From positions 496,001-560,000 of the forward strand of contig NZ_RDQN01000002.1 in assembly GCF_003703395.1 (NCBI RefSeq): 64,000 bases of DNA, written 5' to 3'. The translations under genes and the position numbers were made by a program. This DNA comes from Pseudoxanthomonas spadix (lineage in GTDB: Bacteria > Pseudomonadota > Gammaproteobacteria > Xanthomonadales > Xanthomonadaceae). The stretch's first letter is position 1. Every line of letters starts with the position of its first letter. This document shows positions 8,919 through 17,955 of the stretch, one piece after another. Below the pieces are notes generated by a model, which worked only from the letters and a program-made list of their open reading frames with translations, ran no database searches and was not told the DNA's origin.

Positions 8919-10247
8919 ATGACCTCCGCGCCACCCTTCGCTGTCTGCCACCAGGTCACGGTCGAGGAGCGCGAGGCGATCCGGCGCAGCATCGACCGCG
9001 ACGAGCTGGTCCGGCGCATCCTGCAACTGTGCAACATCCCCAGCCCGATGCGTGGCGAGCGCGCAGCGGGCGAGTACGTGCACGCCTGGATGCGCGAGGA
9101 AGGCTTCGACCCGCGCAAGGTCGGCCTGGTCGAGGACCGCTTCAACGTGGTCGGCCGCTATGGCGGGCATGGCGACGGCCCCAGCCTGCTGTTCACCAGC
9201 CACCTGGATACCGAAAGTCCCTTCTATTCGGCCGTGGACCGGCACACCTACCGACCCGGTGGCGCGGAGAAGCGTGAATGGCTGGAATCGTGGCTGGAAG
9301 GCGAGCGTTTCCATGGCTACGCGGTCGCCAACGATCGCGGCCCGATGGCCTGCTTCCTGCTGGCGGCCAGCGCGCTCAAGCGCGCCGGCATCGCCCTGGA
9401 CGGCACCCTGTACCTGACCGCCTGCCCGGGCGAGATCGGCCCGGAGCCCGAGCCCACCGAAGGCCACGAGGGCATCGCCAACACCGGCCGCGAACTGGGC
9501 GCGGCATACATGCTGGCCCATGGCGGGGTGGCGCCGGATTTCGCCATCGCCGCCGAGGGCACCGATTTCGGCCTGAACTGGGCCGCCTGCGGCTACTGCT
9601 ACTATCGCATCACCCTGTACGGGGAGGCGATCTTCACCCCGATCCTGGACCACGCCCGGACCCCGCGCGACAACCCCATCGTGCGCATGGGCCAGCTCGT
9701 GGCCGCGGTGACCGCCTGGGCCGAGCGCTACGAAGCCGAGCACACCTACCACAGTCCCGGCGGCGGCACGGTGGTGCCCAAGGTCCAGATCGGCGCGATC
9801 CGCGGCGGCAACCCGCAGGCCATCGGCGCCAGCAGCGAAGCCTGCTCGCTGTACCTGGAAATCATCACCGGGCCGCGCCAGACAGTGGGCCAGGTGGACC
9901 GTGAACTCAAGCAGGTCCTGCGTGCGGCCGGCATCGACAACTGCGAGGTGGAGCCCTACGCGGTGCGCACCGGTTTCGAAGCCGATCCGCAGGCGGTCCA
10001 ACCCTTGCGCCAGGCCATCGACCTGGCCCACCGGCAGGTGCGCGGCGGCCCGGTGCAGGTGGGGCACCCGGTGTTCTCCAGCATGTGGCGCGACCACAAC
10101 GTGTTCAACATGAATCGCATCCCCGCCGTCACCATGGGACCGGTGCGCTGGCTGCCGAGCATCGAGGACATGATCCAGTGCACGCAGTGGTACGCGCTGA
10201 CCGCGTTGGCCCTGTGCGGTCGCCATCGCCCCGGGCAGGCCTCGTGA
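8919..10247 (+). CDS. M20-family metallohydrolase (peptidase/amidase type)
   Basis: 442 residues with the M20 layout. SHLDTES holds the first metal His and a catalytic Asp, VANDRGPMACFL the bridging Asp, AAEGTDFGLN a metal Glu, and VGHPVFSSMW the late His. The usual T-x-DEE-x-G motif is replaced by ACPGEIGPEPEP, so only one Glu stands at the catalytic pair. Family members are dinuclear zinc enzymes that hydrolyse amide, carbamoyl or peptide bonds. The ATG touches the MFS stop codon, and GGAG lies 9 nt upstream. With the neighbouring transporter this suggests uptake and hydrolysis of an amide-linked compound. Specificity cannot be read from sequence. Confidence 0.85.
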   Translation: MTSAPPFAVCHQVTVEEREAIRRSIDRDELVRRILQLCNIPSPMRGERAAGEYVHAWMREEGFDPRKVGLVEDRFNVVGRYGGHGDGPSLLFTSHLDTESPFYSAVDRHTYRPGGAEKREWLESWLEGERFHGYAVANDRGPMACFLLAASALKRAGIALDGTLYLTACPGEIGPEPEPTEGHEGIANTGRELGAAYMLAHGGVAPDFAIAAEGTDFGLNWAACGYCYYRITLYGEAIFTPILDHARTPRDNPIVRMGQLVAAVTAWAERYEAEHTYHSPGGGTVVPKVQIGAIRGGNPQAIGASSEACSLYLEIITGPRQTVGQVDRELKQVLRAAGIDNCEVEPYAVRTGFEADPQAVQPLRQAIDLAHRQVRGGPVQVGHPVFSSMWRDHNVFNMNRIPAVTMGPVRWLPSIEDMIQCTQWYALTALALCGRHRPGQAS

Positions 10248-10279
10248 GCCATGGCCGCGCGCATGCCGTCGTCCGTCTG

Positions 10280-10596
10280 GTAGGAGCAACTGTCTTTCAG
10301 GAACCGCCCCTTCTCCCCCGCTTGCGGGGCAGAAGATGCCCGTAGGGCAGATGAGGGGGCTTTTCGCTTGAAACCAACGAAGCCCAGCAAACCGCAGCCG
10401 GCTCCGGTGTCGATGCGCCATCGTCAGCATGGCCGTCGCCCCTTTCCCCCTCACCCCGGCCCTCTCCCCCGCAAGCGGGGGGAGAGGGGACAAACCCGAG
10501 CCATGCGGCCGTAGACGCCGCTTCAGCTGCGAAGGGCTTTCCCGGTAAGGCCACATCGCCGCTGAAGCGGCTCCCACCCAACACAGTTGCTCCTAC
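10280..10596. repeat. REP cluster bounded by an inverted GTAGGAGCAACTGT pair
   Basis: GTAGGAGCAACTGT (10280-10293) and its exact inverse complement (10583-10596) enclose a set of palindromes. One is a C-rich hairpin at 10460-10489 (CCCTCTCCCCCGC paired with GCGGGGGGAGAGGG). Another is an inverted GCCGCTTCAGC / GCTGAAGCGGC pair around 10518-10573. The right-hand GTAG provides the TAG stop of the minus-strand isochorismatase gene. There is no gene in this interval; it lies between two converging operons and probably acts as a terminator region. Confidence 0.75.
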
Positions 10597-11261
10597 CGGG
10601 CCAGCAGCGCCACGATGTCATCGGTGCGGCGCACGTCGGCGAACATCACCGCTAGGTTCAGCAGCGCCGCGTTGTGCTCCTCGTCGCTAACCGCGGCGGT
10701 GGCGTCGGCCGCGAAAAGCACCCGGTAGCCGAGCATGAAGGCGTCGCGTGCGCTGCTCTCGCAGCAGCAATTGGTCAGGGTCCCGGCGATGACCAGAGTG
10801 TCCACACCTGTCTCCTGGAGCCGCGTGTGCAGGTCGCAGAACCCCGGCAGGAAGGCGCTGTAGCGAAACTTGTCGATCACTGCGTCGCCCGGCCGCACCT
10901 TGATGCCCGGGTGCAGGGCGTGGCCGTCCGAACCGGCGCGCAGCGCCGCCTTGGCCGTCGCCACCGAGGCGTCGCCGGCCAGGCGCAGCCAGTGCGGATC
11001 AGCGTGGCGCGGGTCGTGGTCGTCCACCGTCTGCCGGGTCCACCACACGCTCCCCCCCGCCACCCGGCAGGCACGCGCCAACCGGTTGACGTTGTCCAGG
11101 ATGTCCAGCGCGTGCGGGTTGGCGAAGACCTGGCCGGCGCTCGTGAAGGCGCACTGCATGTCGATGCCCACGAACGCGGTGCGCGCCGGGTCCAGTTGAC
11201 TCAGCGCGTGGACGGGACGGCCGCGTGCCACTGCCCACTCCGGAAGCGCGATGCGGTGCAT
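10593..11261 (-). CDS. isochorismatase-fold hydrolase, copy 2
   Basis: 222 residues. Triad candidates are Asp34 (GIDMQCAF), Lys131 (VIDKFRYSAF) and Cys166 in LTNCCCESSARDA, where three cysteines stand in a row. It is a paralogue of 3883-4551 and shares the C-terminal hydrolase core but little of the N-terminus. Likely chemistry is hydrolysis of an amide, carbamoyl or vinyl-ether bond. It is the last gene of a unit reading TauD, SDR, esterase, isochorismatase, and starts 5 nt after the esterase stop. The stop codon lies in a REP head. Whether the two copies act on successive intermediates or on different substrates cannot be told. Confidence 0.85.
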   Translation of the reverse strand: MHRIALPEWAVARGRPVHALSQLDPARTAFVGIDMQCAFTSAGQVFANPHALDILDNVNRLARACRVAGGSVWWTRQTVDDHDPRHADPHWLRLAGDASVATAKAALRAGSDGHALHPGIKVRPGDAVIDKFRYSAFLPGFCDLHTRLQETGVDTLVIAGTLTNCCCESSARDAFMLGYRVLFAADATAAVSDEEHNAALLNLAVMFADVRRTDDIVALLAR

Positions 11262-11266
11262 GGTCG

Positions 11267-12865
11267 CTACCAGCCTGCCGACCGTTCGCGGAAAATCTCG
11301 TCCAGTAGATCCAGTCGCGCCGCCGCCGGCTCGTCCCTGGCACGCGCGCCGTCATTGCCGAACCACATCAGGGCATTGCTGTCCGGTGTCAGCCGCGGCC
11401 ACGGCGGCAGGCCCGGGCGATTGGGATCGCCGGTCCGCGCGAACTGCGCCCAGTAGTCGTTCAACAACGCGGCCATCTTGCTGTCGCGGGCACTGTGGCC
11501 ATAGCGGTTCGGCGCGGTCTCATTGTGGAAGACCATGCCCTCTTCGGCGCCGTGGACCGCGCCGGGCGAGGTGCCGCGTGCATCGTGGGCCACGTAGGCG
11601 AAGCGGTACAGCCAGGCCGGGTTGCCGGCGGCGGCCATGGCCCGGGCGAAGGCACGCGCCGGCCCGTTGAATCCGGCCTCGCCCCACCACTGCGCCAGCG
11701 CCGTGTCTCGTGCCGGGCCCTGCGCGCCGTAGGCGGCCTCGATGCGCGGGACGAAAGCCTCCTCCTGGCGCAGGCGCGCCTGCACGGCGCGGGGCATCCA
11801 GCGCAGAAGCCCCTGCTCGTAGCTGTTGGAACCGGCCAGGTATGGCACCTGCGCGTGCAGGCCCCTGGCCATGGCCAGGTCCACCTGCATCGGCAGCACC
11901 TGGCCGTCCACCACCGGTTCCGGCAACGGGTCGCGCGGATCGAACCTGGCCACCACGTCGGCCGGCAGGCGGCGCAATGCTGCCGCATCGGCGTCATTGG
12001 CCACCCCCTGCGCCTGCGCCCAGTCCCGCGCCCGGCATTCCACTTCCGGCAAGCCACCGCCGGGCAGCGGGTCGACAACGTTCTCCAGCCGGGTCTGGCC
12101 GCCGCCGGACTGGGCGATGGCCTTGTGGAACAGGCCGCGCGCCAGCTGCGAGGTCAGCAGCATGTTGACCGAGCGTCCGCCGGCCGACTCGCCGAAGATC
12201 GTCACGGTGCCCGGGTCGCCGCCGAAGGCAGCGATGTTGTCGCGGACCCAGCGCAGCGCCGCCACCTGGTCCATCAGCCCGTAGTCGGCCCAGGGCTCGC
12301 CGCTTCGCCGGCTTTCCTCGCCCAGCGCCGGGTGCGGGAACACGCCGAAGCGGCCGAGCCGGTAGTTGAGCGTGACCAGCACGATGCCCTGCCGTGCGAA
12401 GGCCGTGCCGTCGTACAGCGGCCACGAACCGGCTCCCATCAACCAGGCGCCGCCGTGGATCCAGACCATCACCGGCCGCGGCCTGGCGCTGGACGCGTTC
12501 GGAGCCCAGACGTTGAGGAACAGGCAGTCCTCGCTCTGCTGGTTCACGTAACCCGGCCCTGGCGGATCGGTCATGGGAATCTGCAGGCAGTCGTCGCCGA
12601 AGCGGTTGGCCACCCGCACGCCCCTCCACGGCACGACCGGTTGCGGTGGTCGCCAGCGCAGCGCGCCCACCGGCGCGGCGGCGTAGGGAATCCCCCGGTA
12701 GACGCTGATCCGCGCGTCCAGTGCCACGCCCTGCAGCAGTCCGCCATCGACATGAAGCGCCGCCTGCTGCGCGGAAACGCCCGGCGCCAGCGCAAGACAG
12801 GCCAGGCACATCCACAAGCGCCTGACGAATGCGCCCGGCCTCAAGAATGGCCACGGCGCGCTCAT
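11267..12865 (-). CDS. secreted type-B carboxylesterase
   Basis: 532 residues. An N-terminal signal peptide (about residues 1-32, cleaved after GVSA) is followed by an alpha/beta-hydrolase of the carboxylesterase type-B family. The signature SEDCLFLNVWAP, the oxyanion motif HGGAWLMG and the nucleophile elbow GESAGG are intact, and AVHGAEEGMVF carries the likely catalytic His. It would act in the periplasm or outside the cell on ester-linked substrates. ATG 12865 overlaps the SDR stop by 4 nt (ATGA). It may release the catabolised compound from an ester conjugate before uptake. Confidence 0.92.
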   Translation of the reverse strand: MSAPWPFLRPGAFVRRLWMCLACLALAPGVSAQQAALHVDGGLLQGVALDARISVYRGIPYAAAPVGALRWRPPQPVVPWRGVRVANRFGDDCLQIPMTDPPGPGYVNQQSEDCLFLNVWAPNASSARPRPVMVWIHGGAWLMGAGSWPLYDGTAFARQGIVLVTLNYRLGRFGVFPHPALGEESRRSGEPWADYGLMDQVAALRWVRDNIAAFGGDPGTVTIFGESAGGRSVNMLLTSQLARGLFHKAIAQSGGGQTRLENVVDPLPGGGLPEVECRARDWAQAQGVANDADAAALRRLPADVVARFDPRDPLPEPVVDGQVLPMQVDLAMARGLHAQVPYLAGSNSYEQGLLRWMPRAVQARLRQEEAFVPRIEAAYGAQGPARDTALAQWWGEAGFNGPARAFARAMAAAGNPAWLYRFAYVAHDARGTSPGAVHGAEEGMVFHNETAPNRYGHSARDSKMAALLNDYWAQFARTGDPNRPGLPPWPRLTPDSNALMWFGNDGARARDEPAAARLDLLDEIFRERSAGW

Positions 12866-13737
12866 CCGGGGAAATCCGTGGAGGTCGTCACCTCCAACCA
12901 GCGCGCCAGCTCGGCCTGCTGGTGGGCCTGCTTGCCCAGCACGTAGCCCAGCGCATCGGCCCCCAGCAGCAGCCGCAACGGGGCCGCCTCGGCGGCCACC
13001 ACCTTGCAGATGGCCAGCGCGGCGCGCGCCGGGTCGCCGCGTTCATGGCCCGCATGCGCGTCCAGGGTGCGCTTGCACGCGCCCAGCGCACCGTCCAGAT
13101 AGCCGTCGTCGTTGATGGGCTGCGCGGCCAGCGCACGCGAGCGCCCGGCGAAATCGGTGCGGAACCCGCCGGGCTCCACCATCACCACCCGAATGCCGAA
13201 TCCGGCCACCTCCTGCGCAAGCGTCTCGCTGATGCCTTCCAGCGCGAACTTGCTGCCCGAGTAGATCCCCAGGCCTGGCCAGCCCACCAACCCGGAGACT
13301 GAAGTGACGTTGACGATGGTGCCGGCGCGACGACGGCGCATCGCCGGCAGCACCGCCTGCATCATCGACAGCGCGCCGAACACGTTGACCTCGAACTGGG
13401 CGCGCACCTCGGCCAGGCTGGCCTCCTCGACGCCGGCCACCAGGCCGTAGCCGGCGTTATTCACCAGCACGTCGATGCGCCCGCCGAACCGGGCTTCCAC
13501 CGCCGCGACAGCGGTCCGCACGCCTGGCGCGTCGGTCACGTCCAGGCGCACGACCATCACCCGGCCCGGCGCAAGCGCCTCCAGCACCTGGGCATCGGCG
13601 GGACGGCGCACGGTGCCGGCCACGCAGTCGCCCTGCGCCAGGACCGCATCCACCAGGGCGCGCCCCAGGCCGGAACCGGCACCGGTGATCAGCCAGACCC
13701 GCGCCTGCTTGCTCGATGCAGTTTCATTGCTCGGCAT
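12862..13737 (-). CDS. short-chain dehydrogenase/reductase
   Basis: 291 residues starting MPSNETASS. The Rossmann motif TGAGSGLG, NNAGYG, the catalytic Ser in NVTSVSG and YSGSK (Tyr and Lys) are all present, so this is an active classical SDR using NAD(P)H. ATG 13737 has an excellent AAGGAG site 7 nt upstream, which decides it over an earlier in-frame Met. It is coupled to the esterase gene by a 4-nt overlap and follows the TauD-type dioxygenase gene by about 60 nt. It may oxidise an alcohol or reduce a ketone in the island pathway; nothing in the sequence identifies the substrate. Confidence 0.9.
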   Translation of the reverse strand: MPSNETASSKQARVWLITGAGSGLGRALVDAVLAQGDCVAGTVRRPADAQVLEALAPGRVMVVRLDVTDAPGVRTAVAAVEARFGGRIDVLVNNAGYGLVAGVEEASLAEVRAQFEVNVFGALSMMQAVLPAMRRRRAGTIVNVTSVSGLVGWPGLGIYSGSKFALEGISETLAQEVAGFGIRVVMVEPGGFRTDFAGRSRALAAQPINDDGYLDGALGACKRTLDAHAGHERGDPARAALAICKVVAAEAAPLRLLLGADALGYVLGKQAHQQAELARWLEVTTSTDFPG

Positions 13738-13798
13738 TTTGGTGCTCCTTGGAAATGGCAGCTGCCCCCCGGCAAGCAAGCCAGGCTCCGCACGCGCC

Positions 13799-14611
13799 CT
13801 AGAACGTCGGCCGCGCGCCCTTGAGCGTCACCCGGAAACCCGAGCGGGTCTGCGGGTAGTAGTCCCAGATCGCCAGATGGTGGGTGCAGCGGTTGTCCCA
13901 GAACGCCAGCGAATGCGGCTTCCAACGGAAGCGCACCTGGAATCTGGCGTCGGCGCAGTGCGCGGTCAGGTAGTCGTAGAGCATCCTGCTTTCCGCGCGT
14001 GAGATGCCGTTGAAGTGCGACACGTACTGCGGATTGAAGAACAGCGCCTTGCGCCCGCTCTCCGGATGGGTAATCACCACCGGGTGGTCGTTGCGCGGAT
14101 AGACCTTGTCGTAGTCGTGGTAGAGCGCATGGTAGACGTGATTGGCGTCGTGCTCGGCGGTCAGCCCGTCCAGGTAGACCTTCATCCGCTCCGGCAAGGC
14201 CTCGTAGGCCGAGTACATGTCCGCCCACAAAGTGTCGCCGCCCACCGGCGGCACCGTGTGCAGGTACAGGATGCTGCCCATCGGCGGCTCGGCGTTGCAC
14301 GACAGGTCCGAATGCCACTGCTCGCCGGCCACGTAGGTGGAGTCGGCATCGCCGTGGATGGCCACGATCAGCGGGTAGCCCTCGATCCCGGGCGCGCCGG
14401 GGTGCACGATCAGGTCGCCGAAGCAACGGCCCAAGCGCATATGGTCCTCGTGGCTGATCGGCTGGTCGCGGAAGAAGATCACCCCGAACTGGAGGAACGC
14501 GCGGCCGATCTCCTCCACCTGCTCCGGCCGCAGCGGACCGGTCAAGTCCACGCCGGAAATCTCCGCACCGATGCGCACTGTGCAGGGGCTGACCTGGATG
14601 TACTTGTACAT
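13799..14611 (-). CDS. TauD/TfdA-family Fe(II)/2-oxoglutarate dioxygenase, copy 1
   Basis: 270 residues starting MYKYIQVSPCTVRIGAEISG. The facial triad is visible as WHSDLS (His-x-Asp) and the distal His in CTHHLAIWDYY; TRSGFRV carries the Arg that binds 2-oxoglutarate. Family members hydroxylate taurine, alkylsulfates, phenoxyacetates or carnitine-like substrates, often cleaving C-O, C-N or C-S bonds. ATG 14611 was chosen over an earlier Met because the family begins here and CCAGGTGG lies upstream. It diverges from the AraC-amidase fusion gene and heads the SDR, esterase and isochorismatase unit, so it may be under that regulator's control. Confidence 0.9.
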   Translation of the reverse strand: MYKYIQVSPCTVRIGAEISGVDLTGPLRPEQVEEIGRAFLQFGVIFFRDQPISHEDHMRLGRCFGDLIVHPGAPGIEGYPLIVAIHGDADSTYVAGEQWHSDLSCNAEPPMGSILYLHTVPPVGGDTLWADMYSAYEALPERMKVYLDGLTAEHDANHVYHALYHDYDKVYPRNDHPVVITHPESGRKALFFNPQYVSHFNGISRAESRMLYDYLTAHCADARFQVRFRWKPHSLAFWDNRCTHHLAIWDYYPQTRSGFRVTLKGARPTF

Positions 14612-14776
14612 GCAATGCCACCTGGAGAAGGAGTCGCGCCGCACCAGCCGGCGCCGGTGCTGCGATGGTGCGGGGCGCTGCGCGCCTCATCTTGCGCAGG
14701 CGCGCCCTATTCCTTGGCTAGCTTGCGGCCACCGGGCCGACGTGCTTGACAGCGCCCGCCGGCCTGTATATCTCCG

Positions 14777-17281
14777 TTGTGCAAGTGCAGCAAACCGCCG
14801 GTCGGGTTGCGCCACAGGGACGAAACGACGAGCGACGTGCGCCGGCCGCGGCGGCGTGTTTGCGGTCGTGGCGAAGGCGGGGCCATCGAGCCCGGCAACC
14901 TTTCCGGCAACGCCCCTCCATGTTCGGGAACCGTCGTCCTCGCCGCCTTGGTCAAACCGTCCTTCTTCACCGTCGAGTCCTATCCTTCCAGCCACCGCCA
15001 GGTGGCCTGGCAGCAGGCCCTGGAACGGATCGGGGTGCGTACGCGCATCACCGCCCCGCAGCTGTTCGGCACCATCACCACCCTGGAATCGCAGCAGGGG
15101 ATGAGCTTCTCGCTGGTGTCCTCGTGCCCGCAGGAGATCTACTACAAGGACCCCGGCCACGGCGGCTCGATCCAGCTGGCCCTGCATGTGGAAGGCGTCG
15201 CCTCACTGCTGGACCGCACCCACCAAACCCGCCTGCACCCCGGCGACATCGTCTACAACATCGCCGACGCGGTGGGCACCATCGCCCTGCAGAGCAACTT
15301 CCGCCACCTGCTAATACGGATCCCGCGCTCGGTGTTCCGCGCGCGCCTGCCGATCCCCCTGTCTTCCCGCATGGGTGTGCTGTCAGGGCACTCGGGCATC
15401 GGTCATGTGTTCTCCGGGCTGCTGGGCGCGGTAGCCGAGACCATTCAGGACCTGGGCCCAGACCAGCTGCGGCCGATTGAGACGTCTCTGTCCGAGCTGC
15501 TCATCACCAGCCTGACCGACGAGGAGTTCGCCGACGCCATTACCGGCTCGACCAGCACCCAGACCGCGCTGCTGCACCGGATCAGCCAGCTGATCGAGGC
15601 GCGCCTGACCGAGGCCGACCTGAGTGTCGGCCAAATCGCCCAGGAAGCCGGGGTTTCCCCGCGCTACCTGCAGAAGCTATTCGAGTCGGCCAACGACAAC
15701 TTCAGCCACTACGTGCGCGTGCGCCGGCTGGAACGCTGCCGCGCGGACCTGATCAACCCGCTCTACGCCAAACTGTCCATCTCCGACATCTGCTTCCGCT
15801 GGAACTTCAACGACTCGGCCCACTTCAGCCGCGCATTCAAGGAGCAGTACGGAGTCTCACCGCGCCGCTACCGGCGCCAGATCAGCGATGCGCTGTCCGA
15901 GGACCTGCTCAGCCGCTTCAGCCGCGGCTGGCCGGAACTGAGCGAAGAAACCGCCAAGGGCCTCAAGGCCCGGCCCGCCATCTCGGTCAACCCGCCCGCG
16001 CTGCCCATCGCCAGCGCGGTCAACCCGCACCTGCACTACCTGCCGGTCAACGCCGAGAACGTGCACTGGGGCTATTTCAGCTCCGCCCTCAAGCCGGTGC
16101 TGGAAGTGGACTCTGGCGACATCGTTACCATCGAAACGCTCACGCACCATGCCTACGATGACTACGAACGCATGATCAAGGACGATCCCGGCGCCGAAAG
16201 CGTGTTCCGCTGGACCGCCCAGGGCAAGAACGTGGACCGCCGCGGCTCCGGTCCAATGGACGCATCGGTCTACGGGCGCGGCGCCGGCGAAGGCTTCGGC
16301 GTGCACGTGTGCACTGGGCCGGTGGCGGTGCGTGGGGCCGAGCCGGGCGACGTACTGGAGATCCGCATCCTCGACGTAAAGCCGCGCGCTGCCGCCGATC
16401 CGCGCTTCCACGGCCACACCTACGGCAGCAATGCGGCCACCTGGTGGGGCTTTCACTACGGAGATATGCTGACCGAGCCCAAGCAGCGCGAAGTGGTCAC
16501 CATATACGAACTCGACTGGGGCGAAGCCGGGCAATATGCCCGCGCCGTCTACAACTTTCGCTGGACCCCGCAGACCGACCCGTTCGGCGTGGTCCACCAC
16601 ACCATCGACTACCCCGGCGTTCCGGTGGACCACCGCACGGTGATGGAGAACCACGATGTCCTGCGCAACGTCCGTGTGCCGGTGCAGCCGCACTTCGGCG
16701 TGCTGGCCGTGGCCCCGCGCGAAGCGAAAATGGTCGATTCCATCCCGCCCTCGTACTTCGGCGGCAATATTGACAATAAGCGCGCTGGCAAGGGCGCCAC
16801 TATGTACCTGCCGGTGAGCGTGGCCGGCGCACTGTTCTCAGTTGGCGACCCTCACGCATCGCAAGGCGACTCAGAGGTGTGCGGCACGGCCATCGAGTGC
16901 TCGATGACCGGCCTGTTCCAGCTGGTGCTGCACAAGAAGCGCAATCTGACCGGCAAGCCGTACTTCGACCTCAACTACCCCTTGCTGGAGACCGGTAACG
17001 AATGGGTAGTCCATGGCTTCAGCTACGCCAACTACCTCGCCGAACTGGGCGAGAAGGCGCAGAGCGAGATCTACAAGAAATCCTCGCTGGACCTGGCCAT
17101 GAAGGACGCTTTCCGCAAGATGCGCCGCTTCCTTATGACCTACAAGGGCCTGAGCGAGGACGAGGCGCTGTCGCTGATCTCGGTGGCGGTGGACTTCGGC
17201 GTGACCCAGGTGGTGGACGGCAACTGGTGCGTGCACGGCATCCTGCGCAAGGACATCTTCACCGACGGTGTCGAATCGTAG
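14777..17281 (+). CDS. AraC-type regulator fused to acetamidase/formamidase
   Basis: One uninterrupted frame of 834 codons encodes two complete modules. Residues about 62-230 resemble the cupin-like ligand domain of AraC_binding_2 regulators. Residues about 264-367 are an AraC double helix-turn-helix (LSVGQIAQEAGVSPRYLQ and ISDICFRWNFNDSAHFS, ending GVSPRRYRR). After a linker, residues about 423-834 are a full FmdA/AmdA domain: ENVHWGYF, GVHVCTGPVAVRGAEPGD, GGNIDN, GDPHASQGDSE and DFGVTQVVDG. The N-terminal 57 residues look non-coding, so the true start may be TTG 14948. Clean Shine-Dalgarno sites are absent. The gene lies opposite the TauD unit and before a flavin reductase. It may sense and hydrolyse the same amide; the TAG stop lies in a REP head. 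Confidence 0.85.
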   Translation: MCKCSKPPVGLRHRDETTSDVRRPRRRVCGRGEGGAIEPGNLSGNAPPCSGTVVLAALVKPSFFTVESYPSSHRQVAWQQALERIGVRTRITAPQLFGTITTLESQQGMSFSLVSSCPQEIYYKDPGHGGSIQLALHVEGVASLLDRTHQTRLHPGDIVYNIADAVGTIALQSNFRHLLIRIPRSVFRARLPIPLSSRMGVLSGHSGIGHVFSGLLGAVAETIQDLGPDQLRPIETSLSELLITSLTDEEFADAITGSTSTQTALLHRISQLIEARLTEADLSVGQIAQEAGVSPRYLQKLFESANDNFSHYVRVRRLERCRADLINPLYAKLSISDICFRWNFNDSAHFSRAFKEQYGVSPRRYRRQISDALSEDLLSRFSRGWPELSEETAKGLKARPAISVNPPALPIASAVNPHLHYLPVNAENVHWGYFSSALKPVLEVDSGDIVTIETLTHHAYDDYERMIKDDPGAESVFRWTAQGKNVDRRGSGPMDASVYGRGAGEGFGVHVCTGPVAVRGAEPGDVLEIRILDVKPRAAADPRFHGHTYGSNAATWWGFHYGDMLTEPKQREVVTIYELDWGEAGQYARAVYNFRWTPQTDPFGVVHHTIDYPGVPVDHRTVMENHDVLRNVRVPVQPHFGVLAVAPREAKMVDSIPPSYFGGNIDNKRAGKGATMYLPVSVAGALFSVGDPHASQGDSEVCGTAIECSMTGLFQLVLHKKRNLTGKPYFDLNYPLLETGNEWVVHGFSYANYLAELGEKAQSEIYKKSSLDLAMKDAFRKMRRFLMTYKGLSEDEALSLISVAVDFGVTQVVDGNWCVHGILRKDIFTDGVES

Positions 17282-17421
17282 CAGCGGCCCACGGCCGTGA
17301 GAGCTTTGCCGATAAAGCTCCCAGCGGCCATGGGCCTCCAAGGCGCTTGCCTGTGACCGTCCGCAAGAATTTGTGCACTCGGCAACAAGATGGTCGCGGC
17401 GGAACGGTCCAGAATGGCGCC

Positions 17422-17955
17422 ATGAGTTCTCAAGCCGCTGCGTCCCTGCCCCAGCCTTCCGTACCGGAATCGCAGTTCGACATCCGCCGCCTGCGAGATG
17501 CCTTCGGCCACTTCGCCACCGGCGTAGCCATTGTCACCGCCCGCGGCAGCGCCGGTCAGCGCCTTGGCATGACCATCAACAGCCTGGCCTCGCTGTCGCT
17601 GCAACCGGCGCTTCTTCTGTGGAGCATCTCCTGCAGCTCGCGCAGCCACGACCAGTTCACCGGACACGTGCACCACTTCGCCATCCACGTGTTGGGTGAG
17701 CACCAGCAAGAGCTGAGCCGGCAGTTCCACCAGTCCGGGCAGGAGCGCTTTGCCGGGCTGGAGGTCGTGGACGATGCACACGGCGTGCCGCTGCTGTCCG
17801 GCTGCCTGGTGCGCTTCGAGTGCGCCACCGAGCAGATCGTCCCGGCCGGCGACCATAGCATCGTTATCGGTCGCGTCCGGCACATCCAAGAACACCCCGG
17901 CCAACCCCTGCTTTTTCACCGCGGCCGCTTCGGCCGTTTTCAGGGCGTGTCCTGA
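17422..17955 (+). CDS. flavin reductase family protein (RutF-like)
   Basis: 177 residues starting MSSQAAASLPQ. RRLRDAFGHFATGVAIVTARG, GMTINSLASLSLQPALLLWS and FAIHVLGEHQQELSRQF are typical of the FMN-binding split-barrel flavin reductases that feed two-component monooxygenases (RutF, HpaC, DszD). It would reduce FMN with NAD(P)H and pass FMNH2 to the RutA-like enzyme at 2759-3886, the only flavin-dependent monooxygenase recognised here. It follows the AraC-amidase gene by 140 nt on the same strand and may be cotranscribed with it or have its own promoter. Confidence 0.88.
   Translation: MSSQAAASLPQPSVPESQFDIRRLRDAFGHFATGVAIVTARGSAGQRLGMTINSLASLSLQPALLLWSISCSSRSHDQFTGHVHHFAIHVLGEHQQELSRQFHQSGQERFAGLEVVDDAHGVPLLSGCLVRFECATEQIVPAGDHSIVIGRVRHIQEHPGQPLLFHRGRFGRFQGVS

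Noticed and set aside
8607-10577. 656-codon minus-strand frame
   Set aside because: It is antisense to the MFS and M20 genes, with low-complexity composition and no motif.
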